A stretch of 64,000 bases of DNA from Cercospora beticola (Eukaryota > Ascomycota > Dothideomycetes > Mycosphaerellales > Mycosphaerellaceae): NCBI RefSeq assembly GCF_033473495.1, contig NC_088939.1:310001-374000 (forward strand). The letters run 5' to 3'. The notes under the pieces were generated by a model that searched no databases, was not told the DNA's origin, and saw nothing but the letters and a program-made list of their open reading frames with translations. Made by a program: the position numbers and the translations under genes. Of the stretch, positions 11,216 through 23,229 are shown piece by piece (the stretch's first letter is position 1; the number at the start of each line of letters is the position of its first letter).

Positions 11216-12619
11216 CTACTGTCCCTTAGCAGTATCTGCCCACGAAAGCACGCCGAATGTACCCTTCGGCTTGGTTGGTGCAAGATGCTTCAGACCGCCG
11301 TTACCGGAGAGAGAGATTCTGCCCTTCGTTGGCTTTGCTAACTTGAGAGGCTTCTTGCCGACTTGGGTCCACTCGTCTTCGGCTGGAAGGTTCTTCTGTG
11401 GTGTCTTGGCCGGGGTCTTCTTCGGCGTCTCAAGCTTTTTGGGTGCGTCGAGGCCGAGAGCAGCAAGTGCCTTTGATGCATCTGGATCCTGCAGGATGAA
11501 TGGAGCAGTCAAGACGGTTTCGTCGACGGTGCCAGCTGAGTTGGTGAGACTGGGGACGTTGACGCTGCTGCGGCGAGAGCTTTCGCCGCTGTCATCATCC
11601 TCCTCGTGTGCGGCATTTGGGTCAGGATCATCACTGCTGCCTCTTCTCTCCTCCAAAGCGGCATCAGAATCCTTCCTCTCGATGGGCTTGTGCTTATCAT
11701 CCCACTCTTTGCCACGATCCATGAGAGCACGATAATGCTTCTTGTTGGCCCAACGCCAGAAGCCAGCCTTGCTTCTAGCAGTGGTCTCGAGCTCCTCGTG
11801 AAAGCATTGAAGGTCACTCTTGATGGCCTTGATCAAATCCACGATGAGCTCGCCTTCCTTGCCATTTACGTTGGTGTTGACCTCCATCTTCTCCAGGATG
11901 GACCTGACCTGGTCCTCGGAAACCTCGTACTGGTCGGTGCGATCTCTGGCGATGTAGTCGTGGCGGAGGGACTTGGTGTTGAAGGTACTGTAGTTGAAGC
12001 TGAGGTTCCATTTGATGTCCTCATCTTCAGGCGTGCCTTCGCCCTCATCTTCTGCTTTCACCGCCTCTTTCTCTGGCTCTGGATGAAGGAGCTCTGCAAC
12101 ACGCTCGATGTCTGCGGTCGTCACAACCTTGTCCCGCTCCAACGCTTTGGCCGCCTTCTTTGCCGCCTTTTTCTCCTTCTTTGTAGCCTTTGGTGTGCTG
12201 CTACTCGGGGTCAGAGTTGCAGGGTCGGCGATGTTCTGGAGAGCGTCGGCGGTCAAGAGGATCCTGGGAGCTCTTGGAGTGCTCAGGGCCAGAGCTGCGG
12301 CTTCTTTCTCGGCTCTGAGCTGTTTGATCCTGTGGAGGATCTCGGCGATATCCCGGTGCCTCTTTTCATGCTGCTCGTCGGCGGTCTTACAGGCGGCGCA
12401 ACGAGAAGCCCAATTCACTCGGAAGAGGGAGTGGTACCGGTGGCACCACTCGACGTGCTTGCCGAGGCAGGTGGTTCTGCATTTGTCGTGCGAGAGCGGC
12501 GTTGAGCAGATTGGACAGTGGTGTTCTGGAGAGTGTCAGTACGTCCTGGGCAGGAGATATGTGTTGGGGTGCTTACTCAAGACACCGCCTTCGTCCCAGC
12601 GGAAGAGATCTTGTCCCAT
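11216..12619 (-). CDS. Conserved-looking Cys/His-rich protein of unknown function
   Basis: Two exons (12619-12577 and 12525-11216) encode 450 residues. The short first exon (MGQDLFRWDEGGVL) splices through a 51-nt intron (GTAAGC donor, CTGAC branch, CTCCAG acceptor). This opens a Cys/His cluster: HHCPIC at residues 16-21, then SHDKCRTTC, GKHVEWCHRYH and RCAAC. The cluster should bind zinc, possibly with two metal sites. A Lys/Ala-rich segment (KKEKKAAKKAAKALERDK), an acidic spacer and a Ser-rich linker follow. A WTQVGKK motif lies near the C-terminus, and the ending is FGVLSWADTAKGQ. There is no signal peptide or membrane segment. I do not recognise the family. The zinc cluster plus basic and disordered regions would fit a nucleic-acid-associated protein, but that is inference. 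Confidence 0.75.
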
Positions 12620-13592
12620 GGTGACTTTTGGGGAGCTGACAGCTCGTTGTGCCAACCTCGAGTTGGCTTGTGTGGGCGACCTGGAATCTGCCTCAACCTC
12701 GATCGTCGAGTGCTGCCTGTTCTTTGAATCGCGGTGCTATTGTCACTGAGTGAAGCAACAGAAGGAACCGATGTCTTCATTCTCTGAATGTCGGTGTTGT
12801 GTGGTGGGTGTCGCCGGCGGCCGACGTGGTCCAGCTGGGATCTGTATGGGACAGTGCAGATGGAGGAGGTAGAAATTGGGTGTCGGTGTTGTGTGTTGTC
12901 GTGGGAGACAGTCGGGAAACGGAGGTTGGTTTGTCAACGAAGTTCTTTCGTTTGAATATCTGCTCAGGCGTCGGGAGCCTGCGAGTGGAGACCGGCTCGG
13001 GCAGTGATGCCGCTTTAGTTCCCGTTTCTGGTGAAGGTGAATGGGCTTGAAGGTGGTCGGGAGGCTTACTCAGGACGTATTTCTTGCAGCACCTCGCCAC
13101 CGCTACCTCCTATCAAATCCAGCTCGTCGGGAAGATGCAGCTTCACCCTGGTAGGCGTTGTACTATCAAATGTGATATGTTCGTTTGCAGCGAGCGGGGT
13201 GTTGATTCTACGTCGTACAGAAGACGCGCTGGGACGCGAACGGTACTTTCACATGCGCAGGGGTCCACCTTAGCGTGGCAGCCTCGTGTTATTCACTTTT
13301 CACTCGTCAGCTGCTCAAGATACTGCTAATGAAATACAGCTATTGTATCAGCACAGAGAACAACAATGGAGCAGAGTCAAGACAGAAGCAGATCAGGCCG
13401 TTACATTGTTATTTTGTGTGCTCGCAGGCAGCAGCCGCAAGTCTTTTTTCTCCAACGAAAGTGGTCGAGCAGAGCTCAAACGCATCAAATCGTGCAATCC
13501 ATCTCGCAGAATCCAAAATTTGGAAATCAAATAAGATCAACACACCGCAGAGGTCAGACCTTCTCGGCCAGTTGAGGCTCGTCTCACAGATC
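12620..13592. other. Intergenic, no supported gene
   Basis: Upstream region of the Cys/His-rich gene and downstream region of EGT1. A minus-strand frame at 12777-13100 starts with ATG and contains a GTAAGC site, but has no domain. It may be transcribed leader. Nothing else is supported. Confidence 0.4.
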
Positions 13593-16392
13593 CTAAATGT
13601 CCTTCACGAGTCTCGCACCAGCCCACACATATGGGTAGTTGCGCTGGTACCAATTGACCCTACACATCGTCAGCAAAGATTCCCCAATCCAGGGCACCAG
13701 GCCGCCACAAAAGAACGTGTGAGAAAACTTACACCGACTTCCTCCCCGCGAACCTAGGATGGGTCGCCCACGACCCACCCAGTACAACATAATGCTTTCC
13801 GTCATAGAAATCTGCACTGTACGCCGGGTACAACTTCATCGCCTCAAATCCCTTCCTCTTCTCCAGCTGGGAGCTCGTCCACTCCCAGAGTCCTCCCATC
13901 TCCGCATGACCTGCCAAACGACCGCCATTCTGGGTTACTGGCAAAGGATGCCAGTACTTGAAGCCCACATTGGCGTCGCCGAGGTCGACAAAGAGCTCAC
14001 GGCTCTTGTATGGGTCTGCAGCATCGCTGCTGGACCCGTTGACGGAAGACGAGGATGGTGGGGACTCCTCGACGCCCTCGTTGACAAGGTGGCTGTTGAC
14101 GGCTGGGATTGTTTTGCCTTGAGCTTTGTCTGCTTCTTTCTTCTTGAGATGAGCGGCGTACTCGTAGATGCTGCGGGCTTCCTCCATTGTTGGGATTCGG
14201 CCGCCCATGTATTGCGCGCAGCCGTTGAGCTCGTCGTAGGATGCGGAGCATGGCCAGTCAAGGGCATACTTCAGCGCAACCGGACCATAGAAGGTGCGAA
14301 CAAATTTGCCCTCCAGGAAGTGGTCGAACTCCGCATCGCCGTTGGCATGGCCATTAACGACGTTGGTGTGCCCATTAATAGCACTGTCGCGTTTACTCTG
14401 AGTGGTCCATGAAGCCGGAATCTGCTGGACGTCTTTGGCAAGCATGTACCGCGCATATTCCTCGTTGGTGATAGGGCGAGCAGCAGCCTGGAAGCTGTGG
14501 ACGTTGGTAGTGTAGGAGGGCTTCTCGACATCCCAGCCAAAATGACGCACAGGTCCTTCAGGAGTATCAGCGTCTTCAAGACCAATCGTCACAGTCTGCT
14601 CAGGGATGGTGAACCACTCATTTGGCACGGCATCTCGCTTAGCCTTGGCAGCCAACTGCTCAAAATCTGCTTTGACAGTGCCATCAGGAGCGTTCGTCTT
14701 GTCGCTCTGCAGCGCTATGTAGAGCAGAGTCTCTAGATGCATCACTTCATGCTCGAAGCCAAGCCACATGGCTCGTCCGGCCCAGTTGTCCTCGTAGACA
14801 CGGCCAGTCTCGTAGAGATCACGCACGCGACTACGAACGTCCTGCTGATACTTCAAAATCGTCTCCAGTGCTGGCCATTCGTCCGGGATTTCGCTGTGAG
14901 CATGGCAGTGCTCAGGGTTGTCCACATCCGGGTCGATGCCTCGTTCAAAAATCTTCGTAAAGTAGCTGGGCTCCGTGAGTCCAAGTCCCGTGGCTTCATT
15001 GATCTTGATGTCGAAAAAGGTCGGAATGTGGCCAAGATAGAAGATACAAGCATTTCTCAGCTTGATTGGTTTCTCCAACAATTCCTCATCGGGAATCATC
15101 TGTCTCGTGACCTTGTCCCAAACAGCCCAGAGCTGCTCCCATTCGGGAATGGAAGGGACAGGGTGGCGAGCATACTCTTCAGGCTTCGTCGGATACATCG
15201 TCGCAGGCCGGGTAAGCATGTGAAGAGCTGGAAATTGTGGTTAGTTATGCTTATACTGACGCCGGGCTGATATCACACTGTGTCGATAAGCAAGCGGAGG
15301 TGTATTCCGCTGGGGTGACATGTGGTGACAAAGCCGAGTGGTACCCACCGTAGCTGCCGCTGCGATTGGCCCACGAGGCACTTTCTATGACGGATGCTGC
15401 AGACCACAGCTGAAGAGCTTGTGCGGCATTCCACTTGTAAGACTCTTCAATCCGGACTCGCTCGCCTTTCTTGATGTGGACGCCTTCGACTTCGACATCC
15501 CGCTTGGGCACCACGAATGCGCGGTGTCGCTCTCCTTCCTGGTCATACTCTCCTACAGCTTCCCAGTCGTCGATGCTGAAGGCGGTTTTGCCAAGAAGGG
15601 TGTTTGCATGATGCAGTCCGTTCATGGTGAAGTCGTGCGTCGTGCCATCCCTGTCGTTGTATGCATGGTAAACAACCTCTGGATCCTGACATGCATCCAG
15701 ACCGAGGATGAACGAATCAGTCGGCTTGAGGGTGTCTGCGAATTGGGCAAGAAACCCGACAGCCTCATCCCGCGTGAAGTTGCCAATACTCGAGCCGAGT
15801 GAGAGAATAGCTTTAGGCCGTGCGGCATTTTCTGGTCGCTTGAGCCATTCCAAGCCATCGTCATATGTTCCCCAGAGTCCGTAGCATTGCACGTGTCGGA
15901 AGGCATTTTTAGGCACTGCAGCGAGCGTACGTTCGAGCTCAGACTGCATCAGATCCAAGGCATAGTACTCGATTGCTTTTCCAGCTCGGTCCAGCGCATC
16001 CAGCAAGATCTTGACCTTTCTCAGGTTGCTACATTGTATGTTAGTGAGGACAGTTCAGGCTCGATGCCTGAATGGGGTAGGTCCTACCCGCTGCCCAGCT
16101 CGACGATCAAAGCGTTTGTTGGAATTCTTTCAGCAATGCGATCGGCATGCGTCTCTAGAACCTCAATTTCTTCGCCCGTCAAGTAGTATTCGTCCAGATA
16201 CGTGATCTGTTCAAACAGTTTGAGTCCCTTCGTGTCGTACAGCAGAAGCGTTGGGAGAGTCTTCTCTCCGCTGCCATCTTGCGCTTTCAGTCCTTTGTGG
16301 ATGAGCTGTTTCAACTCAATTCCTGCTGCATCACTGCGAATATCAATGATATCAGGCCGAAGAGTCTTCTCAGCTTCAGAAATCGAACCCAT
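13593..16392 (-). CDS. EGT1: Ergothioneine biosynthesis protein Egt1
   Basis: Four exons (16392-16088, 16028-15349, 15227-13733, 13659-13593) give 848 residues, the usual length of fungal Egt1. The N-terminal third is the SAM-dependent histidine trimethyltransferase, with the cofactor loop (VELGSGNLRKVK) reconstructed across intron 1. The middle has the DinB-like iron site HEVMHLE near residue 486. The C-terminal part is the FGE-sulfatase fold ending WATHPRFAGRKS, then VNWYQRNYPYVWAGARLV from the last small exon. The enzyme trimethylates histidine to hercynine, then joins it oxidatively to cysteine to give hercynylcysteine sulfoxide. A separate PLP lyase (Egt2) normally finishes the pathway, and I do not see one here. 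The open frame continues upstream to 16413 but that codon is TTG, so the ATG at 16392 is used. Introns are 59, 121 and 73 nt. Confidence 0.95.
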
Positions 16393-17527
16393 GTTCGACG
16401 ATGCTGGCAGCAACCGAGAGCAAATGAGGAGCTAGGTGTTATTTCGAACGTGGGACAAAGAGAATAAATAGTGCAGATCAGAAGTCGGAAGTGAATGAAA
16501 GCTGCTAAAGCATAATACAAACCACGCAGTCCCCTGCAGCCTGAAAGCTGGTAGGTCCATCGAAGGGTGCATCATCGACAACAGAAGCAAGGATCTGACT
16601 GTGCATGCGCCATTTGCAGAAGTGACAACTGCCGTCAGTGGCCGTGTGGTCGCAGAAGGGCCGCAAGGTCTTCAAACATCCAATGTGGTCAGCACTCTTA
16701 AACTCCACAGCGCCGTAATAGCTGTAGCGTATTACGAATCAGATTCCGCAGCAATAAACAAAGTACCTGGCAGGAGAGTCTGGCGTTTGTTTCTGCCCTG
16801 GGAGCACGGGAAAACGTGGCTCCTGTTTGCGGATTGCCATTGGAGGTAATGCTTCAAGGTCCCCATTTCGCTGACGTTTAGCTGCAGGTCAAGGTTCCAT
16901 AGGGGCTTCCTGGTCGGAGCTATAGAGATCGTGGAGTATTTCCGCCCAGCTGACAACTAGTATCCAGATGAGATGCCGTACTTGCCGTAGTCAGCCGCAA
17001 TCTCTGTGGTCTTTCTCGAATGCCAGACAATAGGCAGGCGAATTTGTCATGGTCCCTGACAGCTGTCCTCACGGATCTGGTTGTTCGTCTGCCTTTCTGA
17101 AGAGTGCGGGGAAGGTCCTGAGCAGATTCCGTTGTACCTGGCTAGCACATGCAATACCTGTACCTGCGCGTCATCGTGAAGTCGCTTGGATCCAGCCGTG
17201 GAGCTTTCTCCGTCCGAACGGTTGCAGAGTCGGGGAAAAAGTTCCGATCAAATCCGAGAACAGCGAGCGCGAAAAATTGGCTGGCGGCAGTGGAAAGTAT
17301 GAAGGTGGTAACGCTGGCGAGAAGCAGTGCTATTGTAGAAAAGGTCGAGATGTTGCACAAGGAAGTGATGGCGGGGACTCAAGGTAGTCACGACGCGTCG
17401 CGATGGTGTGCTTGCCAAGCAAGTCACATGAGATCGCGTGTTTTTGGTGACACCAGCATTACTCTACCATCTACATATATTGATGCGTGCCGCCTGGCAG
17501 TTCTGCAGACGTGGATTGAGATCCTGA
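16393..17527. other. Intergenic, no supported gene
   Basis: About 1.1 kb upstream of EGT1. A hydrophobic minus-strand frame at 17142-17360 lacks an ATG (it begins with TTG) and was not accepted. No repeat or RNA gene is seen. Confidence 0.45.
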
Positions 17528-19844
17528 TCACCGAGATACAGACCTCTCCCGATCCGCTCCTCCAGTTTCATGCACCTCGTCACCAAACCTCGCCGACTCA
17601 ATTTGGTCAGCCTCTCCATCAACCACCTCACTTCCCGCCAGTTTCTCCTCCTCCATGCACTGTTCTTCTCTCTTCTCACTCCAGAACCTCACGTTCAGTT
17701 CCTTCAGGTACCTCGGCAAAGGATCTTTGCCATCCAAATCCTCTTGCTTGACTTCTCCACTTAACTCCGCGCCTCTGGACAACCTCAGTAGTGTCGAGAA
17801 TTGATAACTAAATGACGCATCATTTATGATGATTGCCGCAAGGCCATAGCACACAATGAGTGCTGTAACGCCAATTGCGAGGCCGTATGCGAGCCAAAGC
17901 TTGAAGGCTGGGTAGACGTAGATATTTGTGCGCATGGAAAAGGTGACGTTGGTGGGCGGAGGATAGAACGGCGAGGACTTATTGTACCTGAAGCATAGAA
18001 GATGTGTTAGTCCAAGGTAAAGCACGTATCTCGACGCCTGAAAGCTTTACTCGAATGAACTGGACTTACTGCAGGGATTCCTGGCTCATCAAGCTGATTG
18101 TCACATTGACAAACAATTCCTCCAACATTCTATGTAGCGGAACCTCACTTGTGGCATTTCTTCTATTCTTCCACCCCGCAAATTTCGAGACCTCTCCGCC
18201 TTTCCATACAGGTTGAACGTCTTGCAGTAGCATGTCGCCATTTTTACTCGCCATGTTGAAATCGTCCATCCAGGCCAGTTCTGGTGCCGTGGTCAGAACG
18301 GTGCTGATGACTTTGGAGTCCGTGCTGAGGCCCCTGCCCGATTTGTAGTTGCTATCCCATTGCACTGAACCGATAAGTAGCTCTGCAAAGGCGTTGAAAA
18401 TGGCCTGGTAGGACAACGTTTGAAGGAGAGTCGTATCGAATTCACAGGTTGTTGCTGTTGATTCATAGTCGGCGAAATAATCGCAGGGCTGTGACATGAG
18501 ATCATCTTGATAAAGAGAAGAATTCTTCCAAAGACTTCGAACTTTCGACTGGCTGGTTAGAGGCATAGGGGAGATATCAGATACCACCACGCGAACTTGC
18601 TGTACGCCATTAACGTACGAGAATTCGGCGTGGTACGTTGAATTGTGGAGATCGCATTCCAAGATCGTAGACGGGGGCGATGCATCAGGACCAAAAAATG
18701 TTTCTATTAGGTTGATAGGTCCGGTTGGGTGGCAGACTCGAGGGTTTTGCGATGCCTCGCTAGAGTTCATTGCCATAAGAGAAGGTGTGGTAGCGATGAA
18801 GAATAACGTTGAAGCAGGATCGCGCTCCGTGGAGAGATCACTATTCGACACATGTGATCCATTGATCAAAGTCTCGAGATATGGAAGCATCTGGATTATG
18901 GGCTGTGGCGATGCGGGCAGGAGCGCAGGTCTCCAGCTCAGAAATCCCGGGCCAGCCGAGCAGTTTTTTTCGACAAGAGTGTAATCGAGAATGTTTTGCT
19001 GTATGGCGCGAGCAAATATCCTGTCCACGGCTCCACACTGGAGAGCCGGGGCAGGAAATTCTAGCATCCAGCTAGAATTCGGAGCAGGAGCTTTAATGTT
19101 GAGAATCCCTCCTTGCGCAGCAGTAGCTAGTGCTAATCTGCGTACAGCGTTGCTAGGTCCCGAGTAAACGTAGTCTGCCTCGGTCCCGCGCGGGAGGTAG
19201 TCACGATAGTCACAGGTACGGTACGCACAATCGAGTCGCACCTCCATCGGCGCCACATATGGCATCTCAGCCAGCAGGTTGAGACTGTTGAACGCGATTT
19301 GCGGAACAGGTCGGAACTCTGAGGGGGCTGTATGCGTCCCGATTGATAGAGTGGCTGGTGTCACGATCGAAGCAATGGGTATCAGCCTGAATACTTTGAT
19401 GTAAGTAGACATTTATCAATCTAGATCGAATCAGACTCACCATGCCATGACTGCGATCAGAAGCAACACAGGCCTTCGCACCCACACCGACAATGTTCCC
19501 AGAGCCAGCAGATTACCAAGCGCCGACATAAGCACGTCCAAATGAGCCACGGTGACCCCTCTTTTGTTTTCTCGCGCTGCAGACCAGAGCACGGCCTGTA
19601 AATATGCCAGCGATATCCCGAAAATCAAGCATGCTCGGACGAGGAAGGCAAAGGCCGTCCCAATGGCGGTGTTCGTCTGTTGTTCAGAGAAACTGGCTCC
19701 GAAAAGGTGATACTCGTCGGAAACGGAAGGTGCCTCAGTTCCGTGGAGGCTTGCGTAGAAGAAGTGATGTCCCAATGCGAACAGGAGCCCAAGAAGAACA
19801 GCACCTGTCATTAACATTGGTGTGAGCCAGTGTATCCGCGACAT
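17528..19844 (-). CDS. Multi-pass membrane glycoprotein, formylmethionine deformylase-like fungal family
   Basis: Three exons (19844-19441, 19386-18070, 17987-17528) give 726 residues. The N-terminus has several membrane segments (PMLMTGAVLLGLLFALG, TAFAFLVRACLIFGISLAYL, and one across intron 1, RPVLLLIAVMAWLIPIASIV). A large loop of roughly 400 residues with N-glycosylation sequons (NSSW, NCSA, NGSH, NSSL, NATS) and scattered Cys should face outside. A last membrane segment (LWLAYGLAIGVTALIVCYGL) precedes a charged cytoplasmic tail. This layout is common in fungal proteins often named formylmethionine deformylase-like, a label that does not reflect a proven activity. Introns of 54 and 82 nt have standard GTGAGT and GTAAGT donors. 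Function is unknown. Confidence 0.75.
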
Positions 19845-20329
19845 CTTCTGAAGTTAGAGGGTGTATGTTGCCACTACGGGAGAAGATTTGATAGCAAGTG
19901 CCATGAACGCTGTCCTAGAGGTACGATTAATACCGCGAACTGCCCGAGAACGACGCGCTTGTACTCCAGAAGCATTCGAAGCCTCCCGCATGGCGGCATG
20001 AGGCGGAGTACATGCTGTGTCGGAATAGGTCATGTTGCTCCACGAAGCTTGGCTGCCGCGAGTGGACGCGTGCGTTGCGTAACAATTTCAGTCGGCTTCT
20101 GCATGAGTTGCAGATGTTTGCTCTGTTCGTGTGACAACCGTGTTTCAATGAGTATAGGTCCATGGTCCGAGAGCAGTCCAAGCGCGGAGTTCTAGCCATG
20201 TGCCACTGCAGTCATTTCGAATCCTCTGCCGTGCACATGAGCTTCTGAACCGAAATGCGATGGACGCGCCAGTCTGGTGTTGTGAAACCTGGGACAGGTG
20301 CCGGAGTACATGTAGGTGAACGAAATTTT
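19845..20329. other. Intergenic, no supported gene
   Basis: About 485 bp between the membrane glycoprotein gene and the PEX12 stop, both minus. I see only short random frames. Confidence 0.45.
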
Positions 20330-21763
20330 CTACACCATGACTCTCCGCAGGCCACTGGTGCCACCAAGCACTTTCCTTCCAGTGACAGCATCGCGTCCTG
20401 CACCGCTCTCCCACTTCTCTCGCCGACTGCCACCGCCCTCCTCGACCCAGCCTCTCGCACCCTCTTCTTCGCCTGAGCCTTCGAGGAAAGCTTCCTGTCG
20501 TGGATGCGAGCCATCAACCCATTTGAAGATGCACGTGTAGCAGTAGACGTATCCCGTCTGTGCAGCAGTGGGTGTCTGAATAGCCTGCACGCAGATTGGA
20601 CATAGTGCTGTGACATTCTCCCCCTCTCCGTTCACTGTTAACGGCGGCGGAACAGTCAAAATCGGCAGCATGCTCGTCGCAGAAATCGGCGGCCCATCGA
20701 AACCACTGTCTCTCCTCAAGCTGCTGCTCCTCGGCCTTTCTCCCTTCTCATCCGCAAACTCCGCCTTCTTCTCCCTCTCCTCGCTCTTCTTCGCAGCGGC
20801 TCTCGCGCCCTTCGGCAACCCACTAATACTCGGTAGGGGCAGTTCCAAACCCTCATTCGCCTTCTTGCTCAACTGCCTCGCAAAATCCGAATTGTGCCAC
20901 CACTCCAAGAACTTGAGCGCAAAAATACTCGTCGGCAACAACAACTTCAACGCCGTCACAACTCTCGGCTGCAAAACTCTCGACATCGTCCTCGGCGAAA
21001 ACAAACTCGTCGTCTGTCCCGGTCTCGCTGCAGGCGGTGCAGGCTTCGGTTCTAGTGCCATAGCAATAGCCTTACTATCCGCCTCATTCAATCTTCGTAT
21101 CCTACTCCCGATGATCCACATAAACGGACTGTGATACTTCGTCCCATCAAACAAATAGGCCAAATTGAATGCCAGCAGCGAGAAGTAGTACACTGCGTTG
21201 ACGGAAGGATAGCATTTCCGTAGAAACCATTTATACACCCACATGATCTTATCTTTCAACTTCCCTTCTGTAGGATATCTCTCCCGATCGCGGTACGCCG
21301 GTCCAAGCATGTTTATTCCACTAGCATGAATATCATAACTCTCATCCAATTTCCGTTTGATATACGGAATCCCCACCATAACCGCCAAGTTCTTCCAAAC
21401 ATCTCCATCGTGGAGTTGTAGTGTTTGGCGGACTTCTTTCGGTGCGCCGAGTCGTGCGCGTGTGCTTTCACCGCCTTTGATGCGGAGGACGCGTTCGCGT
21501 TTGAGGCCGTAGAAGTTCTCGGTGAAACCTCCGCCGTAGGTTCGGAGGTAGAAGCGTTCGAGAGCGAGGGATAAGAGGGCGTAGAGTTCGTCGAAATTGT
21601 TGAGGATTCGGAGGAGGTAGCGGGGATTGCGATGGGTTGCGACTGCGAGGAGATAGCGCAGGGAGGGTGGGATGAGGCTGTTGAGCTCGTTTTCGGAGAG
21701 GATTTCGAAGAGAGAGGGCTTTTGGTTGTCGTAGCCGCCGCTGAGGGCGGTCATGAACTCCAT
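20330..21763 (-). CDS. PEX12: Peroxisome biogenesis RING protein Pex12
   Basis: A single exon of 477 residues starting at ATG 21763 (MEFMTALSGGYDNQKPSLFE). The N-terminal Pex2/10/12 domain is clear (ALERFYLRTYGGGFTENFYG; LKDKIMWVYKWFLRKCYPSV) and contains the membrane segments. A C-terminal RING follows near residue 386 (CPIC), with YCYTCIFKWV. Pex12 forms the peroxisomal ubiquitin-ligase complex with Pex2 and Pex10, which modifies the receptor Pex5 so that it can be recycled. The RING carries fewer zinc ligands than a full RING, as is usual for Pex12. The last 60 residues are Gly/Glu/Arg-rich. The gene is divergent to APT1 over about 630 bp. It serves the same organelle to which two enzymes of the metabolic block further right appear to be targeted. 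Confidence 0.93.
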   Translation of the reverse strand: MEFMTALSGGYDNQKPSLFEILSENELNSLIPPSLRYLLAVATHRNPRYLLRILNNFDELYALLSLALERFYLRTYGGGFTENFYGLKRERVLRIKGGESTRARLGAPKEVRQTLQLHDGDVWKNLAVMVGIPYIKRKLDESYDIHASGINMLGPAYRDRERYPTEGKLKDKIMWVYKWFLRKCYPSVNAVYYFSLLAFNLAYLFDGTKYHSPFMWIIGSRIRRLNEADSKAIAMALEPKPAPPAARPGQTTSLFSPRTMSRVLQPRVVTALKLLLPTSIFALKFLEWWHNSDFARQLSKKANEGLELPLPSISGLPKGARAAAKKSEEREKKAEFADEKGERPRSSSLRRDSGFDGPPISATSMLPILTVPPPLTVNGEGENVTALCPICVQAIQTPTAAQTGYVYCYTCIFKWVDGSHPRQEAFLEGSGEEEGARGWVEEGGGSRREKWESGAGRDAVTGRKVLGGTSGLRRVMV

Positions 21764-22395
21764 GATGAGTTGCTAGAGAGAGACTTGATGTTATCGTGGG
21801 CGCATTGTCGTGTATAGTGTGAAGTGCTTTCGTGGAGTGAGCTGTCGGGTGCTGTACTGGGTTCAAGGGTGTTTGATTGGGATGACGAGCTTGCCGAGGT
21901 CCCTTTTCACACGCGCGTGTTCGGCGCGTCTCTGCGTGCCGAAGGACAACACAACTGCTGTGCATCCGCATACTCAAGAGGGCGCTGATTCGAACTTCAT
22001 GGAGTCCAGTTTGCTCAAAATGATTTTTGATCGAGAGTCTTGTCCGCTTCAACCACAAAAAGCAGCACCTGGCTGCCAGCTGTCATTGTCAGCATCATGC
22101 TATCAACGGGAAGCACATGGGAGAACGCGCAAGACCAGGACATGAGTGGCCATAGCCTGGCGACGACACGAACGTGATCCTGTACAGGGTTCGGCAAATC
22201 CAAAAACACAGCTCATCTCGTACAAGTCTGGAGCTTCGAACGCTAAGTCCGTTTTGCCGTTGAGGGGCAACAGACCATGCCGAAGCTATTCGGCTTCCAC
22301 AGTACCCTCAGTAACTGAAGAATCACCAAGAAAATATCGATTTTTGCTCTGTTCGTTCGACGTACCTCGTGTCCAGCGAGCAAGGAGATTCGAAG
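21764..22395. promoter_or_regulatory. Shared divergent promoter region PEX12 / APT1
   Basis: A 632-bp interval between two divergent starts. It must contain both promoters and leaders. I can define no specific element. Confidence 0.5.
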
Positions 22396-23178
22396 ATGTC
22401 CACAATCAACTTTCCACACGAGAACGGCCGCGAGCCTCCCATCTACAAGCCCTCAACGACCACTCCCACAACAGCAGCTCTCATTTTCATCCACGGGCTC
22501 GCAGACTCAGCAGCCGCCATAGAGAATGTTGCAGACCAGTTTCAGCAAGGTGGAAAGCTTCCTTACATGTCCTGGATCTTACCCAATGCAAAGCGAAGTC
22601 CAATCACGCTTGACACAGCATGGTTTACTCCCAATGGCCTTCCATCTCATGCGCCTTCGCGTCCGGAGCTCATACCAGATGAAGACGAGGAAGGCATGTT
22701 GGAGAGCGTAGCGTATATCGAGTCCATTGTTGATGCGGTTGTGGAGAGTGGTCTGCCACCTGATAGGATTATCGTTGGCGGCTTCAGTCAAGGCTGTGCG
22801 ACGAGTCTGCTTACGCATTTGACTTCGAGGAAGTATAGCGGAAAGCTTGCGGGTTGCGCGGGACTGTTGGGTTGGTTGCCTTTGTGGGATGGCACGAAGC
22901 GAGTCAAGGCGATCCGGGAAGAGGCTGGACTCCAATCGAGTGGCGAGCAGCAGGGAAATGAGATTCAGATCTTTTTGGCGAGAGGTGGAAGGGATGAGTT
23001 TGTGCCGAAGAGAGCGTGGGTGTATACTCTGGAAGGTTTGAAAGAGTTGGGAATCGTAAAGGAGGAAGAGTCGTTGGAGGTGAAAGGGTATCCTCCTTTG
23101 ACGCATACGATCAATGCGCCGGTGCTGAGAGATCTTTGCCAGTGGATGGAGAAGGTTCTTCCGCCGATTGAAGGATAG
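22396..23178 (+). CDS. APT1: Acyl-protein thioesterase 1-like serine hydrolase
   Basis: A single exon of 260 residues. Members of this alpha/beta-hydrolase family remove palmitoyl groups from cysteines of membrane-associated proteins such as G-protein subunits and Ras. The nucleophile motif GFSQG lies near residue 131. The acid (GGRDEFVP) and the His (PLTHTI) complete the triad. The N-terminal strand-loop LIFIHGLADS carries the oxyanion region. The sequence also matches the family at WILPNAKRSPIT and AWFTP. The open frame starts at 22369 with GTG. The first ATG, at 22396 (MSTINFPHENG), matches family length and is preferred. The 3' end is only 51 bp from the convergent monooxygenase gene. Confidence 0.9.
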   Translation: MSTINFPHENGREPPIYKPSTTTPTTAALIFIHGLADSAAAIENVADQFQQGGKLPYMSWILPNAKRSPITLDTAWFTPNGLPSHAPSRPELIPDEDEEGMLESVAYIESIVDAVVESGLPPDRIIVGGFSQGCATSLLTHLTSRKYSGKLAGCAGLLGWLPLWDGTKRVKAIREEAGLQSSGEQQGNEIQIFLARGGRDEFVPKRAWVYTLEGLKELGIVKEEESLEVKGYPPLTHTINAPVLRDLCQWMEKVLPPIEG

Positions 23179-23229
23179 TCAAATGCCTATGCTGATCTAT
23201 GGAGCCATAGCGCCTTTATGCAAGCAGAA

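Noticed and set aside
10803..11735. 310-codon plus-strand frame
   Set aside because: Half of it lies opposite the real Cys/His-rich gene and it shows no family features. It is a shadow frame.
11606..12505. 299-codon plus-strand frame
   Set aside because: Entirely antisense to the Cys/His-rich gene; caused by its Lys/Glu-rich codons.
17142..17360. Hydrophobic frame resembling a signal peptide
   Set aside because: It starts with TTG rather than ATG and has no supported continuation by splicing.
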